DNA from: Sphaerisporangium sp. TRM90804
GTDB taxonomy: Bacteria > Actinomycetota > Actinomycetes > Streptosporangiales > Streptosporangiaceae
Assembly (NCBI RefSeq): GCF_029846175.1
Contig: NZ_JARWAC010000010.1
Span: forward strand, 310,001 to 374,000
Direction of reading: 5' to 3'
DNA: 64,000 nucleotides
The position numbers and the translations under genes are program-made. Positions 24,415 through 33,479 of the stretch are shown here, piece after piece (within the stretch, counting starts at the first letter, position 1; each line of letters begins with the position of its first letter). The notes below the pieces were generated by a model. That model worked only from the letters and a program-made list of their open reading frames with translations. It had not been told where the DNA came from and made no database searches.

Positions 24415-25286
24415 CCCCGCCGTCCCATGATCAGCCTCCGGTGCCCGGGTCGCGGGGCGCCGGAGGCCCAAGGCCTGTTTCAGCCAATGCCCCCGCCCTA
24501 CCGCGTCGCTCGCCCCTCTGACCGGCCGCCGTGTCCCTCCCCGATCGGCGGCCGTCTCCGAAACGGCGCCTTCGGCACAGCCTCATCAGGGGCGACCCTC
24601 CGCCGGTCACCTCTCTCCGTCGCGCGGACAACCACCCCGGGCCCGGAGAAACGCGTCGGCCAGACCGTGGCCGGGGATTGGCTGTGGGTCGGCCGGGGCG
24701 GCGTCATGACGCCGACAGGCCGGCGCGGTGTCCGCGAGCTTCACCGCGCCGCGCGCCGTACGGCCGCGCCGCCTTCGCCGTACGACTCCCGGCCGACACG
24801 GCGCCGGGATCGGGCACTAGGCAGGTGGAGGGAGGGCGACCCGGCCGGGTCGTGCTGACGCGGGTCCTCATCGGCTGAGAGCGGTTGCTGTGCGCGACGG
24901 TGCGGAGTGAGCGACCGAGGGTCGCCCTGGGGAAGGCTGCGCCGAAGACACCGTTTCGAGACGGTGGCCGGTTGGTGGTCGGCAGCGGGATGGGACCTGT
25001 GGGAAGGCAGCGGTTCTTGTCGGAACGGGCGCGGTGGTAGTGCTCGTTCCGGCGCCGATACGGGGCTTGCCCCGGATGGCGAAGACGGCGCCGTGTACGG
25101 CGGTTGGCTGGTTTCGGCTCCATGGTCGGTGGCCGGTTGGTAGTGGGCGCGGCATGAGTGCCGTGGGCGGTCGTCTTGTTCGTTCGGCCGCAGTGCTGTG
25201 CTCATCCGGCGCCGACGCGGTGCTTGCTTGTGTGGCGAAGACGGCGCCGTGTACGGCGGCTCGCCGGGGCCCCGGGCCGTGAGGCG
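24415..25286. repeat. Gene-free stretch with direct and inverted repeats
   Basis: About 870 bp between two genes that point at each other. A 26-bp sequence beginning GGCGAAGACGGCGCCGTG is exactly repeated at 25078-25103 and 25234-25259 (156 bp apart), each preceded by a related CCGGCGCCGA segment. A second element, GGCCGTCTCCGAAACGG with its continuation (24550-24622), reappears in inverted orientation at about 24896-24965 with clear but imperfect identity. The core ACGGYGYCTTCGGC is common to all copies. Frames across it are repeat-derived and I see no credible gene. Confidence 0.55.
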
Positions 25287-26744
25287 CTATCGGTGGCGTG
25301 CGGGTGGGTGGGGGTGGACGGCTTCCAGGACTTCGGTCAGGACTTCGGTCAGGGCGTCGAGGGCGGCCGGGTAGGCGTGTTCGGGTGGGGTGGCGTAGCC
25401 GACGACGAGACCCTGGGGGTGGTCGCCGGGGTGGTGCCAGGAAGGGCCCAGGCCGCTGAGGGCCAGGCCGTGCTCGGCGGCGCGGGCGAGCACCTCGGGC
25501 TCGGCGGGGCCGTCCGGCGGCAGGCCGATCAGAACGTGCAGACCGGCGGCGATGCCCCGCACGACCGGGCCGCGCGGCCGTCCCGGCCCCGGGCCGATCG
25601 TGGCGACCAGCAGGTCGCGGCGGCGGCGGTAGCGCAGGCGGCAGGCGCGCACGTGGCGGTCGTACGCGTGGCCCACGATGAGGTCGGCCAGCACGAGCTG
25701 GCCGAGCGTCTCGGTGTGGTGGTCGGCGTGCAGCTTGGCGTCCACGACGGGCCCGACGAGCCGGTCGGGCAGCGCCATCCAGGCCAGCCGCAGCCCCGGG
25801 CCCAGCGTCTTGGAGGCGGTTCCCACGTAGGCCACGTGGTCGGGCGCCATGCCCTGGACGGCCCCCACGGGCTGGCGGTCGTAGCGGAACTCCCCGTCGT
25901 AGTCGTCCTCGACGACCAGGCCGCCGGTCGCGCGCGCCCACTCGACCAGGGCGTGCCGGCGCGACGGGTGCATGGTCACCCCGGTGGGGGACTGGTGGGC
26001 GGGCGTGACGACCACCGCGCCCACCCCCTCGTACGCGGGCCCGGCCAGCAGGTCGGTGCGGGCGCCGCGCTCGTCAACCGGCAGCGGCGCCACCCGCCCG
26101 CCCGCGCGGCGCACCACGTCACGGTGGAACGCGAACCCCGGGTCCTCGGTCGCGATAGCGGGCGCGGGGCCGGCGGACACCACCTGGGCGAGCAGGGAAA
26201 GGGCCTGGGTGAAGCCGGAGACGATCACCACGCGGCCGGGGGCGACCAGCACGCCGCGGGTCCGCCCGAGGTGGCCGGCGATCGCGTGCCGCAGCTCCCC
26301 GGCGCCCTGCGCGGCCCCGTAGTCGTACGCCGCGGCCGGCGTGGTGGCCAGCACCCGGCGGGTGGAGCGCAGCCACGCCGCCCTCGGGAACGCGGTGACG
26401 TCCGGGCGGCCGGGCCGCAGGTCGTGCCGCGGCGAGGCCGGCTCGCGCCCGGCGGGAGCGGTGTCCGGGCGACGGGCCGCGACCTCGGCCACCGACGTCC
26501 CCGACCCCCGGCGCGCGGTCAGATACCCCTCGGCGACGAGCTGGTCGTAGGCCGCGCTGACCGTGTTGCGCGACAGGCCCGCCTCGGCGGCCAGGACACG
26601 CGTGGACGGCAGCCGGGTGCCGGGCGCGAGCCGCCCGTCGCGGACGGCGTCCCGCAGCGCGCGCTCCAGGCCGATGCGCCGGCCCGCGCCGGAGTCCAGC
26701 TCCACATGCAGGTCGATCCCGAAAGTGGCCCGGTGTCCCGACAC
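25287..26744 (-). CDS. MocR/PdxR-family regulator (GntR wHTH + aminotransferase fold)
   Basis: 485 residues from GTG 26744. The N-terminal GntR winged helix (LERALRDAVRDGRLAPGTRLPSTR, LSRNTVSAAYDQLVAEGYL) is joined to a class-I aminotransferase fold with VVTPAHQSPTG, EDDYDGEF and a PLP-lysine context YVGTASKTLGPGLRLAW. MocR proteins use PLP, sometimes with an amine, as effector. It is divergent from a carboxymuconolactone-decarboxylase-like gene, and two copies of a 42-bp element lie between and over the two starts. It likely controls that gene and itself. Confidence 0.92.
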   Translation of the reverse strand: MSGHRATFGIDLHVELDSGAGRRIGLERALRDAVRDGRLAPGTRLPSTRVLAAEAGLSRNTVSAAYDQLVAEGYLTARRGSGTSVAEVAARRPDTAPAGREPASPRHDLRPGRPDVTAFPRAAWLRSTRRVLATTPAAAYDYGAAQGAGELRHAIAGHLGRTRGVLVAPGRVVIVSGFTQALSLLAQVVSAGPAPAIATEDPGFAFHRDVVRRAGGRVAPLPVDERGARTDLLAGPAYEGVGAVVVTPAHQSPTGVTMHPSRRHALVEWARATGGLVVEDDYDGEFRYDRQPVGAVQGMAPDHVAYVGTASKTLGPGLRLAWMALPDRLVGPVVDAKLHADHHTETLGQLVLADLIVGHAYDRHVRACRLRYRRRRDLLVATIGPGPGRPRGPVVRGIAAGLHVLIGLPPDGPAEPEVLARAAEHGLALSGLGPSWHHPGDHPQGLVVGYATPPEHAYPAALDALTEVLTEVLEAVHPHPPARHR

Positions 26745-26850
26745 GGAAAGGGACCTTACCTTCGCGCCGGTCCGCGCGGCAGCGGAGTTCTCCGGGCGGG
26801 CCGCCCCCGGAAGTGGCCCAGTCTCCCGGCGCGGAAATGGACCTTACCTT
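26721..26850. promoter_or_regulatory. Duplicated 42-bp MocR site (26721-26762 and 26809-26850)
   Basis: Two direct copies with 36 of 42 positions identical, 88 bp apart. Both contain AAGTGGCCC near one end and GGACCTTACCTT at the other. The first spans the start codon of the MocR gene; the second lies just upstream of the promoter of the divergent gene. MocR/PdxR dimers are known to bind direct repeats, so these are probable operators. Confidence 0.7.
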
Positions 26851-26879
26851 GGGCCACCCGCCCCCCTAGCGTCGTGGCC

Positions 26880-27386
26880 ATGACGAACACGATGACCGAC
26901 GGCGCGACGGCCGAGGCCGCCGGGCCGATGAAGCCCCGGTTCTCCCTGCGCGACACCGCACCCGAGATCTACCAGGCCATGCGGGCACTGGACGCCGCCG
27001 TCGAGGGGTCCGGGCTGGAACCCTCGCTGATCGAGCTGGTCAAGATCCGCGCGTCGCAGCTCAACGGCTGCGCGTACTGCATCGACATGCACACCCGGGA
27101 CGCCCGCGCGGGCGGTGAGAGCGAGCAGCGCGTCTACGCGTTGACGGCCTGGCACGAGACCCCGTTCTTCACCCCGCGCGAGCGCGCGGCGCTGGAGCTC
27201 ACCGAGGCCGCCACCCTGCTCCCGGCGAACGGCGTGAGCGACGAGCTCTACGAGCGGACCGCCCGGCACTTCTCCGAGGGTGACCTGGTCAAGCTCATCT
27301 GGGCCATCGTGGTGATCAACGCGTGGAACCGGGTCGCGGGCGCCGCCCGGCTGGTCCCCGGCACCTACGTGCGCCCCGCCGGCTGA
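26880..27386 (+). CDS. AhpD/carboxymuconolactone-decarboxylase-family protein
   Basis: 168 residues. The AhpD core motif is intact: LNGCAYCIDMHTRDAR, with the redox pair CAYC and the distal His. Such proteins are peroxidase partners or unspecific alkylhydroperoxidases. TAGCGT (26867-26872) lies seven bases before ATG 26880 and there is no ribosome binding site, so the transcript is probably leaderless. A longer open frame reaching 25158 is an antisense shadow of the MocR gene. Control by the divergent MocR regulator is likely. Confidence 0.9.
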   Translation: MTNTMTDGATAEAAGPMKPRFSLRDTAPEIYQAMRALDAAVEGSGLEPSLIELVKIRASQLNGCAYCIDMHTRDARAGGESEQRVYALTAWHETPFFTPRERAALELTEAATLLPANGVSDELYERTARHFSEGDLVKLIWAIVVINAWNRVAGAARLVPGTYVRPAG

Positions 27387-27490
27387 GGGTTCCCGGACGC
27401 CGTCCCGCATGGCGGTCACCCGGTACGCCCGGCGCGAGCACGCCACGCCGTTCCGGCGCGGGGGGCCGGAGACCGCAAAGATTGGGAGCG

Positions 27491-27550
27491 TCCCCTTCGG
27501 GGGAGGTAGTGCGTTGCGCCCCCCGGCGGTGACCGTCCGGATTCGTCCGG
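27491..27550 (+). promoter_or_regulatory. Two UUCG-tetraloop hairpins in the fdh leader
   Basis: TCCCC-TTCG-GGGGA (27491-27504) and CCGGA-TTCG-TCCGG (27537-27550) are two perfect 5-bp stems with the very stable UUCG loop, in the leader upstream of the formate dehydrogenase start at 27574. They may stabilise the leader, mark a small RNA switch, or be chance in GC-rich DNA. They do not match any riboswitch I can name. Confidence 0.4.
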
Positions 27551-27573
27551 TCGCAGAGGGTGGGGGCGAGATT

Positions 27574-30500
27574 ATGGGCTTGCGTGGCCTGCTGGGCAGA
27601 TGGCCGGTCGTCCGGCAGCTCACCGGCCCCGACCGGCACGGGCTGGGCGTCGCCGTCCGCTCGCCCCGCACCGACACGCTGCGCGGGCGCGTGGCCACGG
27701 CCGACCGCGTGGTCAAGTCCATCTGCCCGTACTGCGCGGTGGGCTGCGGGCAGAACGTCTACGTCTCCGGCGGCGAGGTCGTGCAGATCGAGGGCGACCC
27801 CGACTCGCCGATCAGCCGGGGCAGGCTCTGCCCCAAGGGCTCGGCGACCCTCCAGCTCACCACCGGGGACGCCCGCGAGCGCATGGTGCTGTACCGCCGG
27901 CCGTACGGCACCGAGTGGGAGCCGCTGGAGCTGGAGACGGCGATGGAGATGGTCGCCGAGCGCGTGGTGCGCACCCGGCGCGCGACCTGGCAGGAGCACC
28001 ACCAGGGCAAACGGGTGGCCCGCACGCTCGGCATCGCGAGCCTGGGCGGCGCGACGCTGGACAACGAGGAGAACTACCTGATCAAGAAGCTGATGACCGG
28101 CCTCGGCGTGGTGCAGGTGGAGAACCAGGCGCGGGTCTGCCACAGCTCGACGGTGACCGGCCTCGGCACCTCGTTCGGCCGGGGCGGCTCCACCACGTTC
28201 CTGCAGGACCTGCAGCACTCCGACTGCATCGTCATCGAGGGCTCCAACTTCGCCGAGGCGCATCCGGTCGGCTACCAGTGGGTGGTGGAGGCCAAGCTGC
28301 GCGGAGCGACGATCATCCACGTCGACCCGCGCTTCAGCCGCACCAGCGCCATGGCCGACCTGTACGTGCCGATCCGCGCGGGCACCGACATCGCCTTCCT
28401 CGGCGCGATCGTCAACCACGTGCTGAGCGAGGGCAAGGACTTCCGCGAGTACGTCCTGAACTACACCAACGCCGCCACCATCGTGAACGACGACTACAAG
28501 GACACCGAGGACCTCGACGGCGTCTTCTCCGGCTTCGACCCCGAGACGCGCGGCTACGACGTCACCACCTGGCACTACAAGGGCCCGGAGGTCCAGGCCG
28601 CCTCAGGGCACCGCATCAGGATCGGCGAGTACCACACGCCCGGCCGCGGCGAGTCGCACGGCTCGGGCGGGGCGCCGGTGACCCGCCTGCCGGAGTCGGA
28701 CCCGACGCTCACCCACCCGCGGTGCGTCTACCAGATACTCAAGCGGCACTTCGCGCGCTACACCCCCGCGTTGGTCGAGGAGACGTGCGGAATCCCGCCG
28801 GAGCTGTTCGCCCGGGTGTGCGACGCGGTGACGTCCAACTCCGGGCGCGACCGCACCACCGCCTTCGCCTACGCGGTCGGCTGGACGCAGCACACCGTCG
28901 GCACCCAGTACATCCGCACGGCGAGCATCCTGCAGTCGCTGCTCGGCAACATCGGCCGCCCGGGCGGCGGCATCATGGCGCTGCGCGGCCACGCGAGCAT
29001 CCAGGGCTCCAGCGACATCCCGACCCTGTACAACCTGCTGCCGGGGTACATCCCCATGCCGTTCGCGCACACCGACGAGAACCTGGACACCTTCGTCGAC
29101 GTCGTCAGCACCCACAAGGGCTTCTGGGCAGACGCCCGGCACTACGTGGTCAGCCTGCTCAAGGCCTACTACGGGGGCGCGGCGACGCCGGACAACGAGT
29201 TCTGCTTCGGCCACCTGCCCCGGCTGACCGGCACGCACAGCACCTACGACACGGTGATGGCGCAGCTCGCCGGCGAGTGCAAGGGCATGTTCCTGTTCGG
29301 CGAGAACCCGGCCGTCGGCCACGCCAACGCCGCCCTGCAGCGCAAGGGGATGGCCAACCTCGAATGGCTGGTGGTGCGCGACCTCTCGCTGATCGAGTCG
29401 GCCACCTGGTGGAAGGACGGCCGGGAGATCCGCACCGGCGAGATGCGCACCGCCGACATCGGCACCGAGGTGTTCTTCTTCCCCGCCGCCTCGCACACCG
29501 AGAAGAGCGGCACGTTCACCAACACCAACCGGCTGCTCCAGTGGCACCACGCGGCCGTCGAGCCCGCCGGCGACCGGCGCAGCGACCTGTGGTTCGTCTA
29601 CCACCTGGGACGGAAGATCAGGGAGCGCCTGGCCGGCTCCACCGACCCGGCCGACCGGCCGATCCTCGACCTGACCTGGGACTATCCCGAGGAGGGCGAG
29701 CTTCGCGAGCCGAGCGCGGACGCCGTCCTGCGGGAGGTCAACGGGTACGGGCCCGGCGGCCGCCTGCTGGGCGGCTACACCGAGCTGCGCGGCGACGGCT
29801 CCACCTCCTGCGGCTGCTGGATCTACTGCGGCGTCTTCGCCGACGGGGTGAACCAGGCGGCGCGGCGCAGGCCGCACACCGAGCAGAGCTGGGTGTCGCC
29901 CGAATGGGGCTGGGCGTGGCCGATGAACCGGCGCACGCTGTACAACCGCGCCTCGGCCGACCCGGACGGCCGGCCGTGGAGCGAGCGCAAGGCGTACGTC
30001 TGGTGGGACGCCGAGCAGGGGAGGTGGACCGGGCACGACATCCCCGACTTCGTCGACGACCGGCCGCCGGACTACCGCCCCCCGGACGACGCGTCGGGCG
30101 TCGACGCGCTGTCCGGCATCGACCCGTTCATCATGCAGGGCGACGGCAAGGCGTGGCTGTTCGCGCCCGCGGGGCTGATGGACGGGCCGCTGCCCACGCA
30201 CTACGAGCCGCAGGACACGCCGTGCGAGAACCCGCTGTACCGGGCGCACCGCAGCAACCCGGCGCGGCTGCTCTACTCGCACCCGGGCAACCTCTACCAC
30301 CCGCCGGGCAACGAGGTGTACCCGTACGTGGTCACCACCTACCGGCTCACCGAGCACTTCACCGCCGGGGGGATGAGCCGCTGGCTGCCCTACCTCGCCG
30401 AGCTGCAGCCGGAGATGTTCTGCGAGGTCTCCCCGCAGCTCGCCGACGAACGGCTGCTGGAGCACGGCGGCTGGGCCACCATCGTCACCGCGCGCGGGGC

Positions 30501-30795
30501 GATCGAGGCCAGGGTGATGGTCACCGACCGCGTGCCGCCCCTACGCATGAACGGCCGCGTCATCCACCAGATCGGGCTGCCGTACCACTGGGGCCCGAAC
30601 GGCCTCACGATCGGCGACCCGGCCAACGAGCTGACGTCCATCGTCCTGGACCCCAACGCCGACATCCAGGAGAGCAAGGCGACCACCGCCGACATCCAGC
30701 CGGGCCGCCGTCCGCGCGGGCCGGGCCTGGTGCGCCTGGTGGAGACCTTCCGGCGCAGGGCCGGCATCGGCGAGCGCACCGGACTGGAGGTCTGA
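27574..30795 (+). CDS. fdhA: Formate dehydrogenase catalytic subunit (molybdopterin, cysteine type)
   Basis: About 1073 residues from ATG 27574, with GGGGGCGAG upstream. A [4Fe-4S] site is formed by C51, C54, C58 and C86 (CPYCAVGC...RLCPKG). At the metal-ligand position, where FdnG-type enzymes have selenocysteine (ARIU), this protein has C189 in NQARVCHSSTVTGLGTSFGRGG. Further molybdopterin-binding segments follow (FGENPAVGHAN, SHTEKSGTFTNTNRLLQW). The length and the two downstream genes match FDH-N type enzymes. Unlike E. coli FdnG, no twin-arginine signal is visible, so the active site may face the cytoplasm. It should oxidise formate to CO2. Confidence 0.93.
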   Translation: MGLRGLLGRWPVVRQLTGPDRHGLGVAVRSPRTDTLRGRVATADRVVKSICPYCAVGCGQNVYVSGGEVVQIEGDPDSPISRGRLCPKGSATLQLTTGDARERMVLYRRPYGTEWEPLELETAMEMVAERVVRTRRATWQEHHQGKRVARTLGIASLGGATLDNEENYLIKKLMTGLGVVQVENQARVCHSSTVTGLGTSFGRGGSTTFLQDLQHSDCIVIEGSNFAEAHPVGYQWVVEAKLRGATIIHVDPRFSRTSAMADLYVPIRAGTDIAFLGAIVNHVLSEGKDFREYVLNYTNAATIVNDDYKDTEDLDGVFSGFDPETRGYDVTTWHYKGPEVQAASGHRIRIGEYHTPGRGESHGSGGAPVTRLPESDPTLTHPRCVYQILKRHFARYTPALVEETCGIPPELFARVCDAVTSNSGRDRTTAFAYAVGWTQHTVGTQYIRTASILQSLLGNIGRPGGGIMALRGHASIQGSSDIPTLYNLLPGYIPMPFAHTDENLDTFVDVVSTHKGFWADARHYVVSLLKAYYGGAATPDNEFCFGHLPRLTGTHSTYDTVMAQLAGECKGMFLFGENPAVGHANAALQRKGMANLEWLVVRDLSLIESATWWKDGREIRTGEMRTADIGTEVFFFPAASHTEKSGTFTNTNRLLQWHHAAVEPAGDRRSDLWFVYHLGRKIRERLAGSTDPADRPILDLTWDYPEEGELREPSADAVLREVNGYGPGGRLLGGYTELRGDGSTSCGCWIYCGVFADGVNQAARRRPHTEQSWVSPEWGWAWPMNRRTLYNRASADPDGRPWSERKAYVWWDAEQGRWTGHDIPDFVDDRPPDYRPPDDASGVDALSGIDPFIMQGDGKAWLFAPAGLMDGPLPTHYEPQDTPCENPLYRAHRSNPARLLYSHPGNLYHPPGNEVYPYVVTTYRLTEHFTAGGMSRWLPYLAELQPEMFCEVSPQLADERLLEHGGWATIVTARGAIEARVMVTDRVPPLRMNGRVIHQIGLPYHWGPNGLTIGDPANELTSIVLDPNADIQESKATTADIQPGRRPRGPGLVRLVETFRRRAGIGERTGLEV

Positions 30796-30800
30796 CACCG

Positions 30801-31670
30801 ATGTCGGAACGCACGGCAGAGGCGGCCACCCGGCTGCCGCAGGTGCAGGAGGAGACCGGTTACGCCGACCATCCGCCGCGCATGGGGTTCTTCACCGACA
30901 CCTCGGTGTGCATCGGCTGCAAAGCGTGCGAGGTCGCGTGCAAGGAGTGGAACCAGCTCCCGGCCGACGACCCGCTGGAGTTCACCGGCATGTCCTTCGA
31001 CAACACCGGGCAGCTCTCGGCGTCCACGTGGCGGCACGTGGCCTTCATCGAGCAGCGCAAGCCCATGCGCGCGCCGACCGGCGCGGGCGACGACGGCGCG
31101 GGTGACCTGCGGCTGCTGATGGCGTCGGACGTGTGCAAGCACTGCACCGACGCGGCCTGCCTGGACGTCTGCCCCACCGGCTCGCTGCTGCGCACGGAGT
31201 TCGGCACCGTGGTGGTGCAGGAGGACGTGTGCAACGGCTGCGGCTACTGCGTGTCGGCCTGCCCGTACGGCGTCCTGGACAAGCGTGAGCGCGACGGCCG
31301 CGTGTGGAAGTGCACCCTCTGCTACGACCGCCTGGTCGACGACCTCACCCCGGCGTGCGCCAAGGCGTGCCCCACCGAGTCGATCCAGTACGGCCCGCTG
31401 GACGAGCTGCTCGAACGCGCCGCCGCCCGCGTGCGCGACCTGCACGAGGACGGCGTCACCGACGCCCGCCTGTACGGCCACGACCCCGCCGACGGCGTCC
31501 GGGGCAACGGCGCCTTCTTCCTGCTCCTGGACAGGCCCGAGGTCTACGGCCTGCCGCCCGCCCCCATGGACACGACCCGCGACCTGCCCTCGATCTGGCG
31601 GCACGCGGCCGCCGCCGCCCTGACCCTCGCCGCCGGCGTCGCCGCGGCCTTCGCCCTGGAGCGCCGATGA
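30801..31670 (+). CDS. fdhB: Formate dehydrogenase iron-sulfur subunit
   Basis: 289 residues from ATG 30801, with GGAGG upstream. Four cysteine clusters of the CxxCxxC(x3)C kind are visible (CIGCKACEVACKEW, CKHCTDAACLDVCPTG, CNGCGYCVSACPYG, CTLCYDRL...PACAKACP), enough for four [4Fe-4S] clusters as in FdnH. A C-terminal hydrophobic helix (AAAALTLAAGVAAAFALE) could anchor it. It passes electrons from the catalytic to the membrane subunit. The stop overlaps the start of the next gene (ATGA). Confidence 0.95.
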   Translation: MSERTAEAATRLPQVQEETGYADHPPRMGFFTDTSVCIGCKACEVACKEWNQLPADDPLEFTGMSFDNTGQLSASTWRHVAFIEQRKPMRAPTGAGDDGAGDLRLLMASDVCKHCTDAACLDVCPTGSLLRTEFGTVVVQEDVCNGCGYCVSACPYGVLDKRERDGRVWKCTLCYDRLVDDLTPACAKACPTESIQYGPLDELLERAAARVRDLHEDGVTDARLYGHDPADGVRGNGAFFLLLDRPEVYGLPPAPMDTTRDLPSIWRHAAAAALTLAAGVAAAFALERR

Positions 31671-32635
31671 ACACCCCGTACCCGGCCGCCGGGAACGGGC
31701 GCGCCGACGGCCGGGCCGGCGGGCACGGCGTGGTGGCGGAGAAGGAGTTCGCCTCCTACTACGACCGGCCCATCCTGAAGCCGCCGACGTGGAAGGCCTC
31801 CAACATCGCCGGCTACCTCTACCTCGGCGGCCTGGCGGGCGCCTCCTCGGTGCTCGCGGCGGGCGGTGAGCTCACCGGACGGCCGCGCCTGGCCCGGGCG
31901 AGCAGGGTCGCGGCGGTCGCCGGCGTCTCCCTGTCGCTCGCCGCCCTCATCGAGGACCTGGGCCGGCCGGAGCGCTTCGTGAACATGCTGCGCACGTTCA
32001 AGCCCACCTCGCCGATGAGCGTCGGCACCTGGCTGCTCTCCGCGTACACCCCGCTGGCGGTGGCGGGCCTGGCCTCCGACCTCACCGGCCGCTGCCCCGC
32101 GCTGGGCCGGGCGGCGGGCTACGGCGCCGCGCTGCTCGGGCCGGCCGTCACGACGTACACGGCGGCGCTGCTCAGCGACACCGCCGTGCCGGCCTGGCAC
32201 GAGGGGCACCGCGAGCTGCCGTTCCTGTTCGCCGGCTCGGCCGCGGCCACGGCGGCGGGCTTCGCCCTGATCGCGACGCCCCTGGCGGAGAACGGTCCCG
32301 CGCGCCGCGCCGCGCTGGCCGGCACCGCGGTGGAGCTGGTCGCCGGACGGCTGATGCGCCGCCGGATGGGCATGATCGCCGATGCCTACGAGCTGGGCAG
32401 CGCGGGCGCCCTGATGCGCGCCGCCGAGACCCTGGCCGTCGCCGGCGCCGCCGGTACGCTCCTGTCGCGCCGCAGGCGGGCTCTGGCCGTCGCCTCGGGA
32501 GCCGCCCTGATGGCCGCCTCCGCCTTCGTGCGCTTCGGCGTCTTCGCGGCGGGCGTGGCCTCCACCGAGGACCCGCGCTACACCGTCGTCCCCCAGCGCG
32601 CCCGCGCCTCGGCCCCGCCCCACCACCCGGGCTGA
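31667..32635 (+). CDS. NrfD/PsrC-type membrane subunit
   Basis: About 322 residues. The start ATG 31667 overlaps the stop of the iron-sulfur gene. The N-terminal motif FASYYDRPILKPPTWKASNIAGYLYLGGLAGAS is typical of NrfD-like quinone-interacting subunits. About eight hydrophobic segments follow, with EDLGRPERFVNMLRTFKPTSPMSVG, the hallmark loop of this family. It replaces the b-type cytochrome FdnI of E. coli, and would hand formate electrons to menaquinone without heme. Confidence 0.9.
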   Translation: MNTPYPAAGNGRADGRAGGHGVVAEKEFASYYDRPILKPPTWKASNIAGYLYLGGLAGASSVLAAGGELTGRPRLARASRVAAVAGVSLSLAALIEDLGRPERFVNMLRTFKPTSPMSVGTWLLSAYTPLAVAGLASDLTGRCPALGRAAGYGAALLGPAVTTYTAALLSDTAVPAWHEGHRELPFLFAGSAAATAAGFALIATPLAENGPARRAALAGTAVELVAGRLMRRRMGMIADAYELGSAGALMRAAETLAVAGAAGTLLSRRRRALAVASGAALMAASAFVRFGVFAAGVASTEDPRYTVVPQRARASAPPHHPG

Positions 32636-32677
32636 GGCCCACCGGGCCGTCCGCCGGACAGCGAGTCCGGCCGGAAG

Positions 32678-32692
32678 GTTATATCGTCTAAC
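32678..32692. promoter_or_regulatory. Possible TetR operator
   Basis: GTTATATCGTCTAAC, an AT-rich inverted repeat (GTTA-N7-TAAC) in GC-rich DNA, 60 bp before the TetR gene. It probably overlaps the promoter and may be an autoregulatory site. Confidence 0.45.
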
Positions 32693-32752
32693 TTTCGCTA
32701 GGGTAGGTCGCGCCGTTGGGATCGACGGCAGGGCGGAAGGAAGGACACGACT

Positions 32753-33466
32753 GTGGCGCAGACGGCGGGAGGCCCTCGGGCCCGCTACCGGGAGCAGACG
32801 CGCGGGGAGATCAAGGAGATCGCGCTCCGCCAGCTCGCCGAGGGCGGCATCGGCGCCATCGCGCTCACCCGCATCGCCAAGGACCTGGGCCTGTCCGGCC
32901 CGGCCCTCTACCGCTACTTCGCGAGCCGCGACGATCTGCTGAGCGCGCTGATCCTCGACGCCTACGACGACATCGCCACCATCCTGCGCGCCGCGGCCGG
33001 GCGGTCGGCCGCGCGGCCTGCCCGCGAGCGGCTCCGGGAGCTGGCCGGCGCCTACCGAACCTGGGCCGTGACCCAGCCGCACCGTTACCTGCTCCTGTTC
33101 GGCTCCCCGCTCCCCGGCTACGCCGCCCCGCCGGACACCGTCACCAGCGCACGCGCCGCCCTGGGCCCCTTCGTCCGCATCTTCGCCGAGGGCAAGCCCG
33201 CCCCCGCCGTCCAGTCCCTGGTCGAGCAGATGCGCGCCTGGGCCGCCCGCGAACCCCAGGTCGCCGCGTGGGTGGCCGAGCACACCACCCCCACCGGCGA
33301 CGACACCGCCGGAGTGGCCCTGGCGGGCGCCCTCCAGGCCTGGACCCGCCTGCACGGCGTCCTCACCCTGGAGGTGGAAGGCCAGTTCGCCGGCATGGGC
33401 CACGACCCCGCCACCCTCATGGAAACCGAACTCCACACCCTCGCCGACACCTTCTCCCTCACCTAG
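32753..33466 (+). CDS. TetR-family regulator (WHG-type C-terminal domain)
   Basis: 237 residues from GTG 32753, after a GGAAGGAAGGA ribosome binding site. The helix-turn-helix is at about residues 15-60 (IKEIALRQLAEGGIGAIALTRIAKDLGLSGPALYRYFASRDDL). The C-terminal half with LRELAGAYRTWAVTQPHRYLLLFGSPLPGY matches the WHG-domain TetR group. It ends 13 bp from the stop of a convergent MFS exporter, a common arrangement for a regulator and its drug pump, but the target is unproven. Confidence 0.88.
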   Translation: MAQTAGGPRARYREQTRGEIKEIALRQLAEGGIGAIALTRIAKDLGLSGPALYRYFASRDDLLSALILDAYDDIATILRAAAGRSAARPARERLRELAGAYRTWAVTQPHRYLLLFGSPLPGYAAPPDTVTSARAALGPFVRIFAEGKPAPAVQSLVEQMRAWAAREPQVAAWVAEHTTPTGDDTAGVALAGALQAWTRLHGVLTLEVEGQFAGMGHDPATLMETELHTLADTFSLT

Positions 33467-33479
33467 CCGACGGGGACGG

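Noticed and set aside
28110-28160. Selenocysteine site in the formate dehydrogenase
   Set aside because: The codon at the metal-ligand position is TGC (Cys), not TGA, and the frame is open throughout.
27600-31670. 1356-residue frame covering fdhA and fdhB
   Set aside because: Only the part from 30801 is real protein; the rest is an Arg/Ala-rich out-of-frame reading of fdhA.
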